From Dillenia suffruticosa (taxonomy: Eukaryota; Streptophyta; Magnoliopsida; Dilleniales; Dilleniaceae), in the NCBI GenBank assembly GCA_033439265.1, contig JAVTVX010000034.1:16878501-16942500 (forward strand): a stretch of 64,000 nucleotides of DNA, in the 5' to 3' direction. The stretch's first letter is position 1, and each line of letters opens with the position of its first letter. The notes beneath the pieces are model-generated. The model did not search any database, had not been told where the DNA came from, and saw nothing but the letters and a program-made list of their open reading frames with translations. A program made the position numbers and the translations under genes. Shown one piece after another: positions 13,101-24,189 of the stretch.

Positions 13101-16100
13101 CTTTAGTAATTCTCGTATTATTTGTAATATGGTAGAAAAAGATAACAAAAATTTAGAATTGTATTCTATGCGACACCAAACATGTGACTTTTAAAATATG
13201 AGATGGCTAAAAGTAAATTCTCTGTCACACTAGACACTTGGCTTAATCTTCAAATTACCAATAATAAGGTAGAGAAAGACAATTGAAATTTGTATAGGTA
13301 TTTTCTCCTCCACCAAATGCTTGGCTTTTAAATATGATATTTTTTACTAAAATAAATTATAATAGAATTTTGCCTCCAACTTTAACTAATATGAGAAAAA
13401 TATGAAACATATTTTTATCTTTCTAATTATAATTGTGAAACAAAATATAGGTCTTTCTAAAAAAAAATAATTTATAAAATATTATTTTTTATTTATAAAA
13501 TTTAATATTTTAATAAAAATTATTATTTATTAAAAGACATTATAAATAAAATAAAATAAAATAGAAACCAGACAAATAAAAGACTTTCAAAACATGCCCA
13601 TGAGTCGTGAAATTTTATTTTTTCTTGAAATTTTTCTTAGTGGTTCAAATAATTCTATATTAGAAATTTGAAAAAAGGGGCATTGATTTTTCCTTTTATA
13701 GATCTTTTCCATAAATTTCAATCTTTTCAAGCTTATAAAGGTTTATATGTGTGATGTCCTCGACAAAAAAGTATATAGATAATGTGAGAAAAATTTAGTA
13801 TGAAGATTCGCAATTTTAAATGCCATCATCTGAGTAATTTTTTAGCCAAAAAAAAGGATTGCTTTTATAAAGTAAAAAATTTGAAGAAGGGATTTGCAAA
13901 ATATAGTAGGTAGCTTGATAAATCTAAGACCTAATTCTTGGGATAAAAGAGGACACAAAAATACATACGGTAGTTTCATTACCATATTTTTCTCATCTTT
14001 GTGACGCATGATCCGACCTAATTCTTGGGATAAAAGAGGACACACAAACACATACGGTAGTTTCATTACCATATTTTTCTCATCTTTGTGACGCATGATC
14101 CGATCTAATTCTTGGGATAAAAGAGGACACAAAAACACATACGGAAGTTTCATTACGATATTTTTCTCATCTTTATGACACATAATCCACTTAGAACAAG
14201 GTAATACAGTTATAATGTTAAATTTTGATTTTTGGGGAAAGAAAATCTTTAAAGATTTGTAAGAGTCTACTATAGATGCTACAAAGAACAAATATGTCAA
14301 AAATCAAATAAACCAATTTCTATATGACAAACAATCTCACTAAATTATAAAACTTTTTATTTGATTTAAAACTAAAGTTAACCTATTCAAAATTAATCAA
14401 TTTTGAAAATTTAAGAAAAATTAAAATTTCTTTTAACTCTTAAATTTCTTTTTTCATTTCGTTTTCAACTGAAAACAAAAACTGCAACTTTAAATATGAT
14501 GGAAAAAAATAAGAAATATGTTTTAATCTTTTTTTAATTTCAGCAAAAAAATAGAGAGCAAATCTTGACGCAACAGTTGAATTGCTCCTTTGATGACCTT
14601 GAGCTCACGAGTTCGAGGCGTGAAAATAATCTCTTTGCAAAATTGCAATGGGAAGGCAGCGTAAATATACATCCACCTTTCCCCTACCCCCGCACTAAGC
14701 CGAAGAGCATTTTGTGTACCGGATAAACCCTTTTAACTTTAGCGAGAAAATGCAATTATAACTCCAAAAATGGACGAAATTTTATGAGTTTTGTAATTAT
14801 CTCACCTATAAATTTAACACTTGCTTTCGAAATGAAAACAAAATTTGAAGGTAAAAGGTATATTATACAAAAAGGCATATGACTAAATTATAAGAGGTCA
14901 ATTTGATGAATTGCTTGTTTAGTAATACAATTAAGCAATTACATGTTTGGTAGAGAACACTTTCTTGGCATGTATGAGCAGTGTATAGACCATGTGGAAT
15001 ATGGAACTTTAATCCAGTCAGCGTGCCTTCAAAAGCAAATGAAACACAGTTTTTGTCTTCCAGCCTTTATCCAACGCAACCCATCCTAACCAAAAATCAT
15101 CTTCTAACCACCTAAAGCAAATGTTAACTAGTTCAATCAATCCTAGCAGGCTAACAGATGGAAATTTAGAATCTAACCTACGATATTTATCCACATACTC
15201 CTATTTACCTTTTTGCTTTTGAAGGAAGAATATGAACTCAAGCCAACCACACAGTCAAGGACCAAGCTCATCTCTCAACTAGGGGGGTACCTGTCCTTTT
15301 CACTCATTCTGTTCTTCGAGGGAGACCTTTTTATTCACAGGTGCTGGCCCTCCACCAACAATGCGAACACAACACCAGCATTAGGCACTTACCACCCACT
15401 GTTATCAAATTGAGCTAATCCAGAATCATGAAAATGAGATCCAGACTAACCTAATATTGAATACTGACAATATCATTGTCAAAAAAAAAAATGATATGGA
15501 GCATCTTGATCAATTTAACAAAGGTTTCATTTTTTCCCCCCTCTTGGGTGCGAGGGGTCCTAACATTTTGCCTAAGGTCATTCTTAAAGGTGTAAGATTT
15601 TTATGTAAAACTGTTATAATAATGTCTTGATATAAATAGCATGAATAATTTCACATTTCCAAGAAAATTACATCTTTCATGCACTTTTCAGATGAATGAC
15701 ACCATATATATGTTAGTGGAGAGCACTAAATCTACTTTAAAACTCGAATTCACTACTACATCTCTAAAATTAGGCATCCTATAAATTGTTTTGTTAAGGC
15801 AAAATTAGGATGGAAAAATCCAAATATTGGGCAATTTGGGATTTAATTTTGAAATTTGGTATCAAGTTGGAGTAAGTCTTGCCACATGGATCTAACCAAC
15901 CACATCAACATAACATTGCTCTCCTTGATAGCAATTTTAAACCATTCCCGTACAATGGCTTCATCTAATAACAATAAATTACATGCACTTAGAATGGTAT
16001 ATATTCAGATGAAACTTCATGAAGAATAACTGTTCTTAAACCAGTACTTTTGAAGATAGCTTTCTAGGTGATGCGGCTAATCAATTTCAAATCCAAAAAT

Positions 16101-19100
16101 CAGATTAAATTGAAAACACGCCCCAGAATCTGAAACTTGCCAACTAGGGTACATCCGCATCCTTCAATGCATTCTCCAGACTATATCTCAATATGGTTTC
16201 CATCCATGCATCTTGTTAAGGCATCAACAATTTTGTTCTGTTCAAAGGATAAACTATCATGTAATTCTTGGAGGGTTCCTTCAAAGTGATTGGCTACACA
16301 TTCAGGATCTCTAGAAAATAATGTTTGGAAGTGTGCTCTTGTAGCTCAGCCTTGAACATTCAAACAGAACATGCAATGATATTTTTTCTCTTGGTGGGAC
16401 AAAATTGTCTTCGACACTTCCATTTGACACATGAGCTAGGGGTTCTCACAAATTGGAATCTAGAGATTTTGGAGAGAGATCGGAGCACTCTACACCTGCC
16501 ATTTTTCCTGTTTCATCTTTGCTTTTTCAGCATTTATGGAATTCTCATCTAATGAGCTACTTCCATCTCTCTGTTCTTGACAAATTTCCTTTTGCATCCA
16601 AAAAACAATAATAATAACCATATGATGGAGCAAAGTCACTATGCAGAATCCAATGCTTTCCACTATCTGAACAGGACTTCTGACTCCAATGTGAGCTCAC
16701 AATTAGATTTTTGGGAGGCAAAAGGTTACCAAAAGCCATACATTGCAGGCACTTCCAGACCAAAAAATAACTGCAAGTAAAAGAGGTGGCTGTCAAACCA
16801 TACAGACAATATGCCTGAGCACTTTCAGGAGAGAATCAGTGAGTGCAACATCACTCCTCTTGGAGCAAGGGAGAGGTTGTTTGGATTTGATGGGAGCATC
16901 ATTTCAATGTCGCAAAAGGTTAATTATGGGATCACTTTTAGGTCATCTAGTACTTAAAGCAATGTTACCAAGATCTAAGTTCATTGTGGAAAGTGGCATG
17001 GATATGGTTACGCAATATAGTACTTTAAGAGTACATGGAACGTATGGGGTCGGTTTAGTCGGATCGCTATTTTGGATTGTCATTCCTTACAAAACATATA
17101 TTAGGGTCTTTCATAGATTTCACATGACTTGCTTATTAGGAAAGCAAATATAGGGTCTCTAATTTATTAGCATCTTTAGAACTCAGGAACTAGGGTAGTC
17201 AGGGAAACAAAAAGGTCAGATCTTCAGAAAAATAAATAAAAAAATAAAAATAGAAAACCTGTACCTTAGTTTAGTAAGTTAACAATATAACAAGAGAAAT
17301 ATTTAATGTCAGATTAACAATAAAGAAATTAATAAGTATCACAAAGTAATAAATGAAAAGAGAAAAGGCCTTGTTTAACATCTATCCAAACATCATGATG
17401 ATGATGATGATAAGAACAATAATAATAACAACAAGAGGTTGCTTAATCCTTTCAAGCTCTCAAGTCACACAACACACGACGCAGGACAACTCTTCTCACT
17501 CTCCCTCTCCAACGCTGATGATGATCATTCAAACTCCCTTTCAAATATGGTCTTTTGATAGAATAAATGAAGCTTCTCCTTATAGTCCTCTTAGAAGTTC
17601 ATCTCTCAGTTATATCAAATTTTCTGTCCTCTATGAGGGTGATAGTTCTCGTGTTCTCTTTTGGAAGGATTCTTGGATTGTGGAATCCCCTGTATCTACC
17701 ACTTTCTATTGACTCTCAGTTGTAAATGCTTCATTGGGCACCTACCAAATATTTCTATAATCAGGAAGAACACTCACTCTCTTGGAATATTAACATCTGA
17801 AGAAATATTAATGATAAAGAAATTATACAGCTCTCCCTAATGTCATTGCTACCCAAAAAAAAATAGAATCTTCTCAGAATATCCTGATATTAAATTTTGA
17901 AATGTTGAAACTTCAGATGTTTTGTCTTCCAAATCTTTTTTTTAATCATATTATTTGCCTTCATTAATCCCCCCATTTCCCTTAACCAATTTCAATTGAA
18001 CTTGCCAAAATTAAGACTTTTACTTGATTTTTGTATATGGTGCTTAATAAAATCAAACAAAAGAGACTTTTACCTGATCTTTGGATGTTTGCATCAGGTT
18101 TTACAAGAACTATGAAACTAGTCACATATTTTTACATTGTTTTGTTGCATGAGAAATGTGGAACGCCTTTTTATTTTATTTGATAGTGAGTGGATTTGCC
18201 CTAAAAAGCTGACTAATTTGTTTCAAAGGCTTTTGAGAAGAGAAACATGCTTCTTAGCTTTGAATATGTGCTTCTAAGGCTATTTCTTAATATATTTGTA
18301 GAGAGAAGAATGTTAGAATTTTTAGAACTCAAAATATTCACCCTTGGCTTTGAGACAAGGGGTCGTCTACTGCTTTGTGAGCTCATGTTTCTGGTGTTTA
18401 TAAATATCAAAGTTTAAAGGAGTCAAAGAGTATTTTGGCGCGCAGGGGGGGTGGGGGTTTTCCTGTAATAGTCTATGTCTTGCTCTTTTATTCACTTACT
18501 TTTGGGGATTTTTTTTTTTCAACTTGGAGCATGTAAAGTAAATCTTTTCTATAATGACAAAATATGATAAAAAGAAGAAGAAACCTTACAGGAAGGCATA
18601 TGAGATCCATTCGAAACTGGGACAGAATCAACTCCAGTTGAATGCATCAGCTCCACCTGTTTCTCGAGCAACTCATTGAAAACCATAATCTGATTCTTCA
18701 CCATCAACCTAAGATGATAAGCCTTGAAAAATTCCCGGTTCTCTTCCTCAAGCTTTTGCCAAACTGAAAACAAAATGGGTCAGCAAATTGCACATAATAC
18801 AAAATTTAAAAAAAAAAAAGTAGAATTCAACAGAAAATAGTAAAATTCACTTTTATACCAACAGACAGTTGGCCTAATGGGATGTGGTACTAGATCCCTT
18901 AACAAAATTCCCGATTTTGACTCGCGACTTGGGCATGGAAAAAAACTATGTTGGGAGGGTAACTCCCTTAAATGGGTCACTGCAAATCCCGAACCGTATT
19001 AGTCGGAGTATGACTCCGAATACTAGTTGATATAGTACCAAAAAAAATAAAAGTTCACTTTTATCTCCATGCTTCAACATAATCCAATGCTGCTAGCAAT

Positions 19101-22100
19101 CCTAATACACTGAAGAGTATACGCATGGGGGGCCCTAACTTTGCCCCAAAAAAAAAAAAAGACCAACAAATGTGCAACCGTAAATTGGAAAGTGTAAGTG
19201 CAAATATAACCACCATTATATGCCAATGGAGCATTGAACTTTTAAAAATTATTTTTTATTTATATTTAATTTTTTTATTTTTAGTTCTAGCATTTTTATT
19301 ATTTCATATGATCATTAGCCTCCTAAAATGGACAATAGGGATAGAGTGCTAAATGAGAAAACCCCATAGTCATGAAGGGCACGCTGATAACTTTTATAAT
19401 GAATAATTTCAGGCAAGATCAAAGAAGGTAAACTAAGTTTTCCCCCTTAAAAAACGAATACAACAAAAAGCAAGGCGTTTCTTTTTTTCATTTAATTAGA
19501 GGAAAAGATGGGGAGAGCAATGGAGGCAATCCGCATCCCCATCTATTAAAAAAAACAAAAAATTCTACTTGAATAGGTATCCAAATAGGTGCAAGGCTCA
19601 AATTTTCATAGCATGTAAGTAGAACCTAAGACTCTTCTTAAGTTGACAATATGCAAATAAGTAGCATTCCTCAATAAGTGGCTGATAAGCTGTCAAATTT
19701 CTTGCCAAAAGGAAAAATGGTTCAACTGATAAATGGCTCATTTTTCTAAGTTGGCATTTTATTTTTTTCAATCCACTGAGATATTATATGCACACGTTCC
19801 TCCAGACTATAGGGTTTCTAGTAAGAAATCTACTTCACAATTATGGTGTATGACCAAAAAATAAAATAAAATAAAAATCCTACTCGTACCTAAAACTACT
19901 CGTATAAGCAAAACATTACACATCACAACTGTTCATATCAATTGAACAGCTTAATAGACAGAATATGAAAACTATGCTAAGATCTATAGAAATACCCTTC
20001 CAAACTAGATGCATGGACTGTGGCCAAATCAATTAGCGCAGACAAGGGGTTAACAAAATCAAGTAAGAATATTAATTTTCACAGCCATTTTAATAAAGAC
20101 CATATAAAGAGTTTGATCACAAAAAGAGACGTTGATCCGTAATAGTATGGTCAAGGTAAGCATAACAATATTTTGTCGGGATAGATGGTACTTTAAGTAA
20201 CAATTTAACTATTAGAAAAAAGATCATAAAAGTAAAAATAGCAGCCTGATAGAAGCAATATCTGTTAATAAAATAGTATTACACAAGGTGGAAAATAGAC
20301 ACCAACAAAGACCTCAATAGACGAATTCCAAGTTTATGCCCAGATAACTTTTCAACCCCCAAGAAAATGAAAAAGAAAAATGATCATACAAACTTTAAGA
20401 ATTTTTAAACAAAGTAACATGGTAGTAAAATTCAACCATAAGAAGTGACCAAATATATGATTTTCCTACTTCAAGAATTTTTTAGTGCTAATATGGTGCG
20501 GAACACCATTGAACCTTGCTTTAATATCCTATAGACAAACAATCGGCCCAATATGAAACAAAGGGCTCTTCCACCTATAACACCCTTTACTCCTATATTA
20601 GATGAACCCTTTACCTTAACTAACACACAAATGTAAACACCAAGCACGACATGCATGTAGGTTTTCGACGGTGGTAGATACAAAATGAACTAGCACCAAA
20701 GATGATTTGACTTTAACAAACACAGGCCATAAACTCTCATATGCATATCCTTCACATGGGCTTGCATCTAGATCTTCACCCATGGGCCATGGCAGATGCA
20801 AAATGAAGCATTCACCACCAAAGTGGAAGATATATTGAACTAAAATTTTTGTGGCACTTCAAAGAAGGAAAATGATGTGTTGCATGATCCACATCAATCA
20901 TGAAAAGCTTGATTGAGAAAGCAAATAGAATGAGACAGTTACCTAACTCAGTGAATCCAGGCTCTATCTTAGCCTGAACCAATAGAGTTTCCACAACTTC
21001 TTTCTGGTTCATGTATAGTTGAAGACATCGCTCAATAAGATTTTGCACCTGGAGATCTAAATAGATTAATGACAAAACCAAATACTGCAACAAAGCCAAA
21101 TAGATGAAAATAAAAATCCATCATATAACTGGGTTACAGCAGTCCAATGCTATTAGAGCAGTATAGCCTAATGAAATGATCAAGAAAACAGCAGCATTAA
21201 TAAACATTTTAAGCAATATTTATGAACCATGCAGCAACACTTACAAACTTTAAACTGGCAAAGCAGCAAGAGTACAACAAAGAATGTGAACATACCATGT
21301 CTTGTCATTAGAGTAGAGCCAAAAGGTTTTGCTTGCATAAATTAATCATTAAGCATTTTAAAGTTACATGAGAAGGTATGCATTTTCTTTTAGCATTTCA
21401 GATTGTCCTAATTAAGCTTCTTCTCCCGTTCATTTTTGCACTGTGTTGGGGATCTAGGCAAGAAAACAAAAGAAAAAGGTGCAGAGAACTTGACAGATAA
21501 CCAGTGCTAATACACTTATGCACCACATTCCATCAGAACTTAAAAACTTACATTAGAAACCATACAAACTTCATCTAGTTTACAAAAGTATTAAATTTTT
21601 TAAGTTCTGCATAAACTTGGATCACAAATCTTATTTTCTTATCTTGTACTTGGTAAGAATACTTTGTAAATTTCAGATTCTTGAATCTATCCAATGGTTT
21701 TGAAGTATTAAAAAAATAAAAAAATAAAAAAAAATTCTGTCATAGAGAAAATATTTATACATGTTGATTTATAAACAGATTAAAACCGTCTCATACTCAT
21801 TGTCAAAGATGGGAGGACATCAGCCAGGCCAAGCACCCTAGTCCTGCTACAGGGTACTGGGCCGACCTGGTCATGACAACATGTTTACCCAAGTCAAACC
21901 CTATCTCAGAAGCAAAAACAAGCTTTCCTATTTGATAAATTATTAATTATGTCTAATAATTTCTTTTCCCAAAAAATAAACATAATACAAATATTTACAT
22001 ATTAAAAAAATTTAACCTTGGGCACAAAACATTTTTTGGTGAAGGACAAGCCAGGATTAACCCATCAGAAATTAAGGCCAAGATAGGAAGGCTAATTTGG

Positions 22101-22929
22101 TCAGAAATTGAGAACCTTATTTCAAAGGTGTAGTCCACAAAACATCATCTCAAAGGTAGTGTTTGGTACATGAGGAAAAGATTGAGAGAAAAAGGATAGA
22201 GGGAAAAAGTTGCCTAAATGTTTTCCCCTTCTCTCTAGTAGGTATTGACATTATTAAATAATGGATATGAGTTACCACACTATATTCTAACCATCTTTGG
22301 TATGGGAAACAACTCCAGCATGTTAGTAGAAGTCCTCAGGCACACTATGCAGATTCCAAACTTAACAATAGGTACTTCAGGAAAGGGAAAAAAGGGTCGG
22401 ATTCTATATAATCCCGCCCCTATCTAAGAAGCACACCCAATCAAATCGTCGTATTATTATTTTCTCCAGCACAGGTATAAATTTCATCCCAAACTGCCTA
22501 ATAAAACTTAATGCTTTATATAAATAACCCAAAGTATATTATGAAAATTGCAATCAGAGACTAGAAAAGAACTGGAAAAACCTACAGGATATAATACCTC
22601 TATTGAAGGGCATAACTTTGCAAGAAAATAGAATTTTGAGACATGGGTTTGACACGACAATTGTTTGATTACAAACATGTGAAATTTAACCAGTAAATCA
22701 CACTTATGTACATAAATCGCATGACTATATCCTTTGCAACAATAGAAAAGCACGAAGCGAAATCAAAATTCAACATTTTATCGAATAAGGTCTAACATGG
22801 GTTTCGGTTCTAGCTAAAAATTCTTACAATCGGCACGATCATAATAGCAATGAGAGAGAATTGAAAGGTAAAGAAACTGACCAATTGTATATCTTGGCGA
22901 GAGACTCTTCTGACCTCTCCAGTAGACAT
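10155..22929 (-). CDS. Plant-specific conserved protein with NFSLSDLTADF motif, six exons
   Basis: Exons in transcription order are 22929-22882, 21048-20943, 18763-18590, 11142-10651, 10380-10294 and 10219-10155. Phases agree throughout, giving 323 residues and a TGA stop. The N terminus (MSTGEVRRVSRQDIQL) runs into a helical segment (VQNLIERCLQLYMNQKEVVE) and then WQKLEEENREFFKAYHLRL. The middle is low-complexity and rich in Asn, Ser, Pro and Met. The C terminus has NFSLSDLTADF followed by ESYPRSPFLAADTDNFLD. I recognise this layout as a conserved plant family of unknown biochemistry; some databases carry a misleading angiotensin-converting-enzyme label for such proteins, which nothing here supports. 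No signal peptide or membrane span is visible. The exon 4 donor (G|GTTCTC at 10650) is weak; a later donor would add about 10 residues before the YPRSPF block. Intron 3 (18589-11143) is about 7.4 kb because of repeat insertions. Confidence 0.82.
12563..12680 (-). mobile_element. SINE-like element, family A, truncated, reverse orientation
   Basis: The reverse complement matches the 3' part of the copy at 14545-14740: aacagtctctttgcaaaa, ggggaaggc, the pyrimidine-rich ccccaccctt stretch, cgcactaag and ttttgtgcaccgagtgag. The tRNA-like head is missing. Confidence 0.6.
13931..14188 (-). repeat. 87-bp tandem repeat, three copies, keeping a 29-codon frame
   Basis: Units start at 13931, 14018 and 14105, exactly 87 bases apart. 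The first two are nearly identical and the third has diverged at its end. Because 87 is divisible by three, the minus-strand reading frame at 14300-13842 stays open and encodes a repeating 29-residue unit containing KDEKNMVMKLPYVF and CPLLSQEL. No family is recognised. The location inside an intron, on that gene's own strand, argues against a real gene. Confidence 0.75.
14246..14375 (+). repeat. Dispersed ~130-bp repeat, copy 1
   Basis: This aligns with 42521-42650 in the same orientation, from tctttaaagatttgtaagag through aaataaaccaatttctatat to ttttatttgatttaaaa. Identity looks to be about 80 percent or better by eye. There are no coding features. Confidence 0.65.
14545..14740 (+). mobile_element. 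SINE-like element, family A, best-preserved copy
   Basis: This copy has an A-box-like region (caacagttgaattgctcc), a B-box-like region (gagttcgaggc, close to the GGTTCGANNCC consensus), then aataatctctttgcaaaa, a pyrimidine-rich body and the end ttttgtgtaccggataaacc. The order fits tRNA-derived plant SINEs of the Au type. Three shorter relatives are in the window. Confidence 0.65.
16080..16800 (-). other. Unassigned gene-like segment inside intron 3
   Basis: On the minus strand, short open stretches have ordinary amino-acid composition, for example NHFEGTLQELHDSLSFEQ followed by NKIVDALTRCMDGNHIE (about 16300-16200), but they are broken by stops. I do not recognise the protein. It may be a captured or ancient gene fragment, or a transposon remnant. 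Confidence 0.25.
17560..18430 (+). pseudogene. LINE ORF2 C-terminal fragment (zf-RVT region), decayed
   Basis: Translated segments on the plus strand follow the order of the reverse-transcriptase zinc-binding tail of plant L1-type LINEs. GDSSRVLFWKDSWI comes near 17640 and RNINDKEIIQLS near 17800. HIFLHCFVA.EMWNAF follows near 18135 and REKNVRIF near 18310. The His-Leu-His-Cys core that helps bind zinc is visible. Stops and frameshifts interrupt every part. Only this 3' piece is present, as expected from 5'-truncated insertion. It lies opposite in strand to the host gene. Confidence 0.7.
18857..19055 (+). mobile_element. SINE-like element, family B, in intron 2 of the minus-strand gene
   Basis: The element has an A-box-like start (agttggcctaatggg), a B-box-like middle (gattttgactcgcgac), the end attagtcggagtatgactcc and an A-rich tail. 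A shorter relative lies at 5455-5605. Confidence 0.5.
19056..20942 (-). other. Remainder of intron 2 of the minus-strand gene
   Basis: AT-rich intronic DNA with no recognised element. A short phrase (agatacaaaatgaa / agatgcaaaatgaa) recurs near 20675 and 20790. Confidence 0.45.
21049..22881 (-). other. Intron 1 of the minus-strand gene
   Basis: The intron is bounded by a GTCAGT donor at 22881 and a ctccag acceptor at 21049 (both read on the minus strand). No repeat or coding piece was recognised inside. Confidence 0.55.
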
Positions 22930-23310
22930 TCTTTCCAACCTTGAACACCAAACAGGGCTGAGGGACTTTCTGCCAAGACTAAATCAAAATGATCATATCA
23001 CGAAAAAACCTCCTCCAATATCCTCGTTTCGCATATGAATTCCAAAACCCTAAAATCAATCACCTACTCCAACAAAGGGAAAGAAGAAGTTAAGAGCTGA
23101 AACAACAACCGGCACTGATTTCAAGGGAAAAGAAGATGTTTGATCAGGCAAATTAAAAAAAGGAAAATAAAATTCAAACCTGGCACTTGAAAATATTTCA
23201 GCTATCAACTATGATGCAACGCTCCTGATGCTTCGTTGTTCCCGTTTCTCTCTGTCTCTCTCTCTCGCTCTCTGTCTCTCTCTCTCTCTGAAGGGACGTG
23301 AGGAATAAGC
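22930..23310 (-). promoter_or_regulatory. 5' leader region of the minus-strand gene with (CT)n tract
   Basis: Upstream of the ATG at 22929, the minus strand shows a possible leader acceptor (ttggcag at about 22971) and donor (gccagGTTTGA at about 23180). An interrupted CT/GA microsatellite at about 23248-23291 suggests a spliced leader with a GA-rich first exon. The transcription start cannot be placed from sequence alone. Confidence 0.4.
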
Positions 23311-23437
23311 ACTTCTAATATGGGGAGCCGAATCTGGCCCAAGTGCAATTTTCTATTCTCCGAAGGCGGTGTCTTATTTATTTATTATATTTATTTATTT
23401 CACTCGGGGAGAATACCACCCCATGCTTTGCAACCAA

Positions 23438-24102
23438 TGATACATGTCCCAAATTATGTGAGACCCAAAGATAGTCAAATCCATTAGTGATGACAAACCA
23501 TTTTGGTGTTTACCGATCATCCCTCTCTCAATAAGCCAACTGCTCAATACTTTAACTGGTCAGCCCAAGCTTCTTGGTGCTCAATTCAACAATTCAACGA
23601 TTCAACTCAGAAATATTCACTTCTCTAAAAAGATGAAAAAAATCATACGTAAATAAAAAATAGATTTACAACTATAAGGAAAAGAAACTCCGTGACGATC
23701 TAACTTTCTAAACGGGTAAGATTCCGTAATTTTTAAAAATCCTACGATTGAATTCTCCAAAATTTCAGGATACTTTCATTAGGAAACTAGAATTTTATCA
23801 TATCGCATATACACGACTCTCACAAGCAAAAAATATATAAATTTCAACATGTCTGCTATCTAAATAAGTTCTCTTGACCTACATGGAGCATACAAGTATA
23901 TAGAGTCTCATCGCTCTCTTTGACTACTAGTTTGCTTCCTTTCTTTCAAAAATCGCTCTCTAACTTGAGCATCGGAGCCTTCCCTGCCAGAGTAGCCTCC
24001 GACGGTTTTTTGCAAGCCTCACCATTCGAGATCACCAGATAGTCAAACCATCATGTTTGAGTTAGTAGAGTTATCATCTATGGAGTTAACCCACCTCCAA
24101 CA
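23438..24102 (+). mobile_element. 5' LTR of plus-strand gypsy element (diverged)
   Basis: The first ~130 bases (TGATACATG...AAATTATGTG...accgatcatccctctct) match the start of the 3' LTR at 26682. The end is ...CACCTCCAACA at 24102, immediately before a PBS-like sequence, and so has the TG...CA shape. The middle differs strongly from the 3' LTR, so one copy has suffered internal replacement or deletion. The last 200 bases carry the aacttgagcatcggag motif seen just before the end of many plant gypsy LTRs. Confidence 0.6.
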
Positions 24103-24125
24103 GATTGACGTCGTTCGTGGAAACA
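24103..24125 (+). other. Primer-binding-site candidate of plus-strand gypsy element
   Basis: GATTGACGTCGTTCGTGG directly follows the LTR end. The facing element has AATTGACGCCGTTTATGG at the same place. Both look like degraded forms of the TTGGCGCCGT-type PBS of many plant gypsy elements. The tRNA is not identified. Confidence 0.45.
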
Positions 24126-24189
24126 GACTGATTTCCTGACTCAATTAGTCCTTGCTATTGCCTTTTTCTCTCTATCATGATATTGGTCA

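Larger units (their letters stand above)
11440..14900. repeat. Degenerate AT-rich tandem/dispersed repeat array
   Basis: A set of phrases recurs in the same order: CACACCAAACAxTTGGCTTTTAA, then GACTAAAA, then TTTAACxCTCxxATTTCTTG, then TGTTTTCAAAT, then CTGCAACTTTAAATATGAT, then AAACATGTTTTATCTTT. Copies begin near 11460, 12045, 12685 and 13310. The later half recurs near 14425, and short head-only copies occur near 11905, 11960, 12510, 13095, 13170 and 13230. Copies are separated by unlike DNA and differ by many indels. This looks like an old, repeatedly duplicated element. No coding capacity is seen. Confidence 0.65.
11143..18589 (-). other. Giant repeat-filled intron 3 of the minus-strand gene
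   Basis: This 7.4-kb intron separates the exons encoding the helical module from the long central exon. It contains a degenerate AT-rich array, two family A SINE-like copies, an 87-bp tandem repeat, a dispersed 130-bp repeat, an unassigned gene-like segment and the 3' part of a LINE, each listed separately. About 14900-16050 holds nothing recognisable. Confidence 0.7.
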
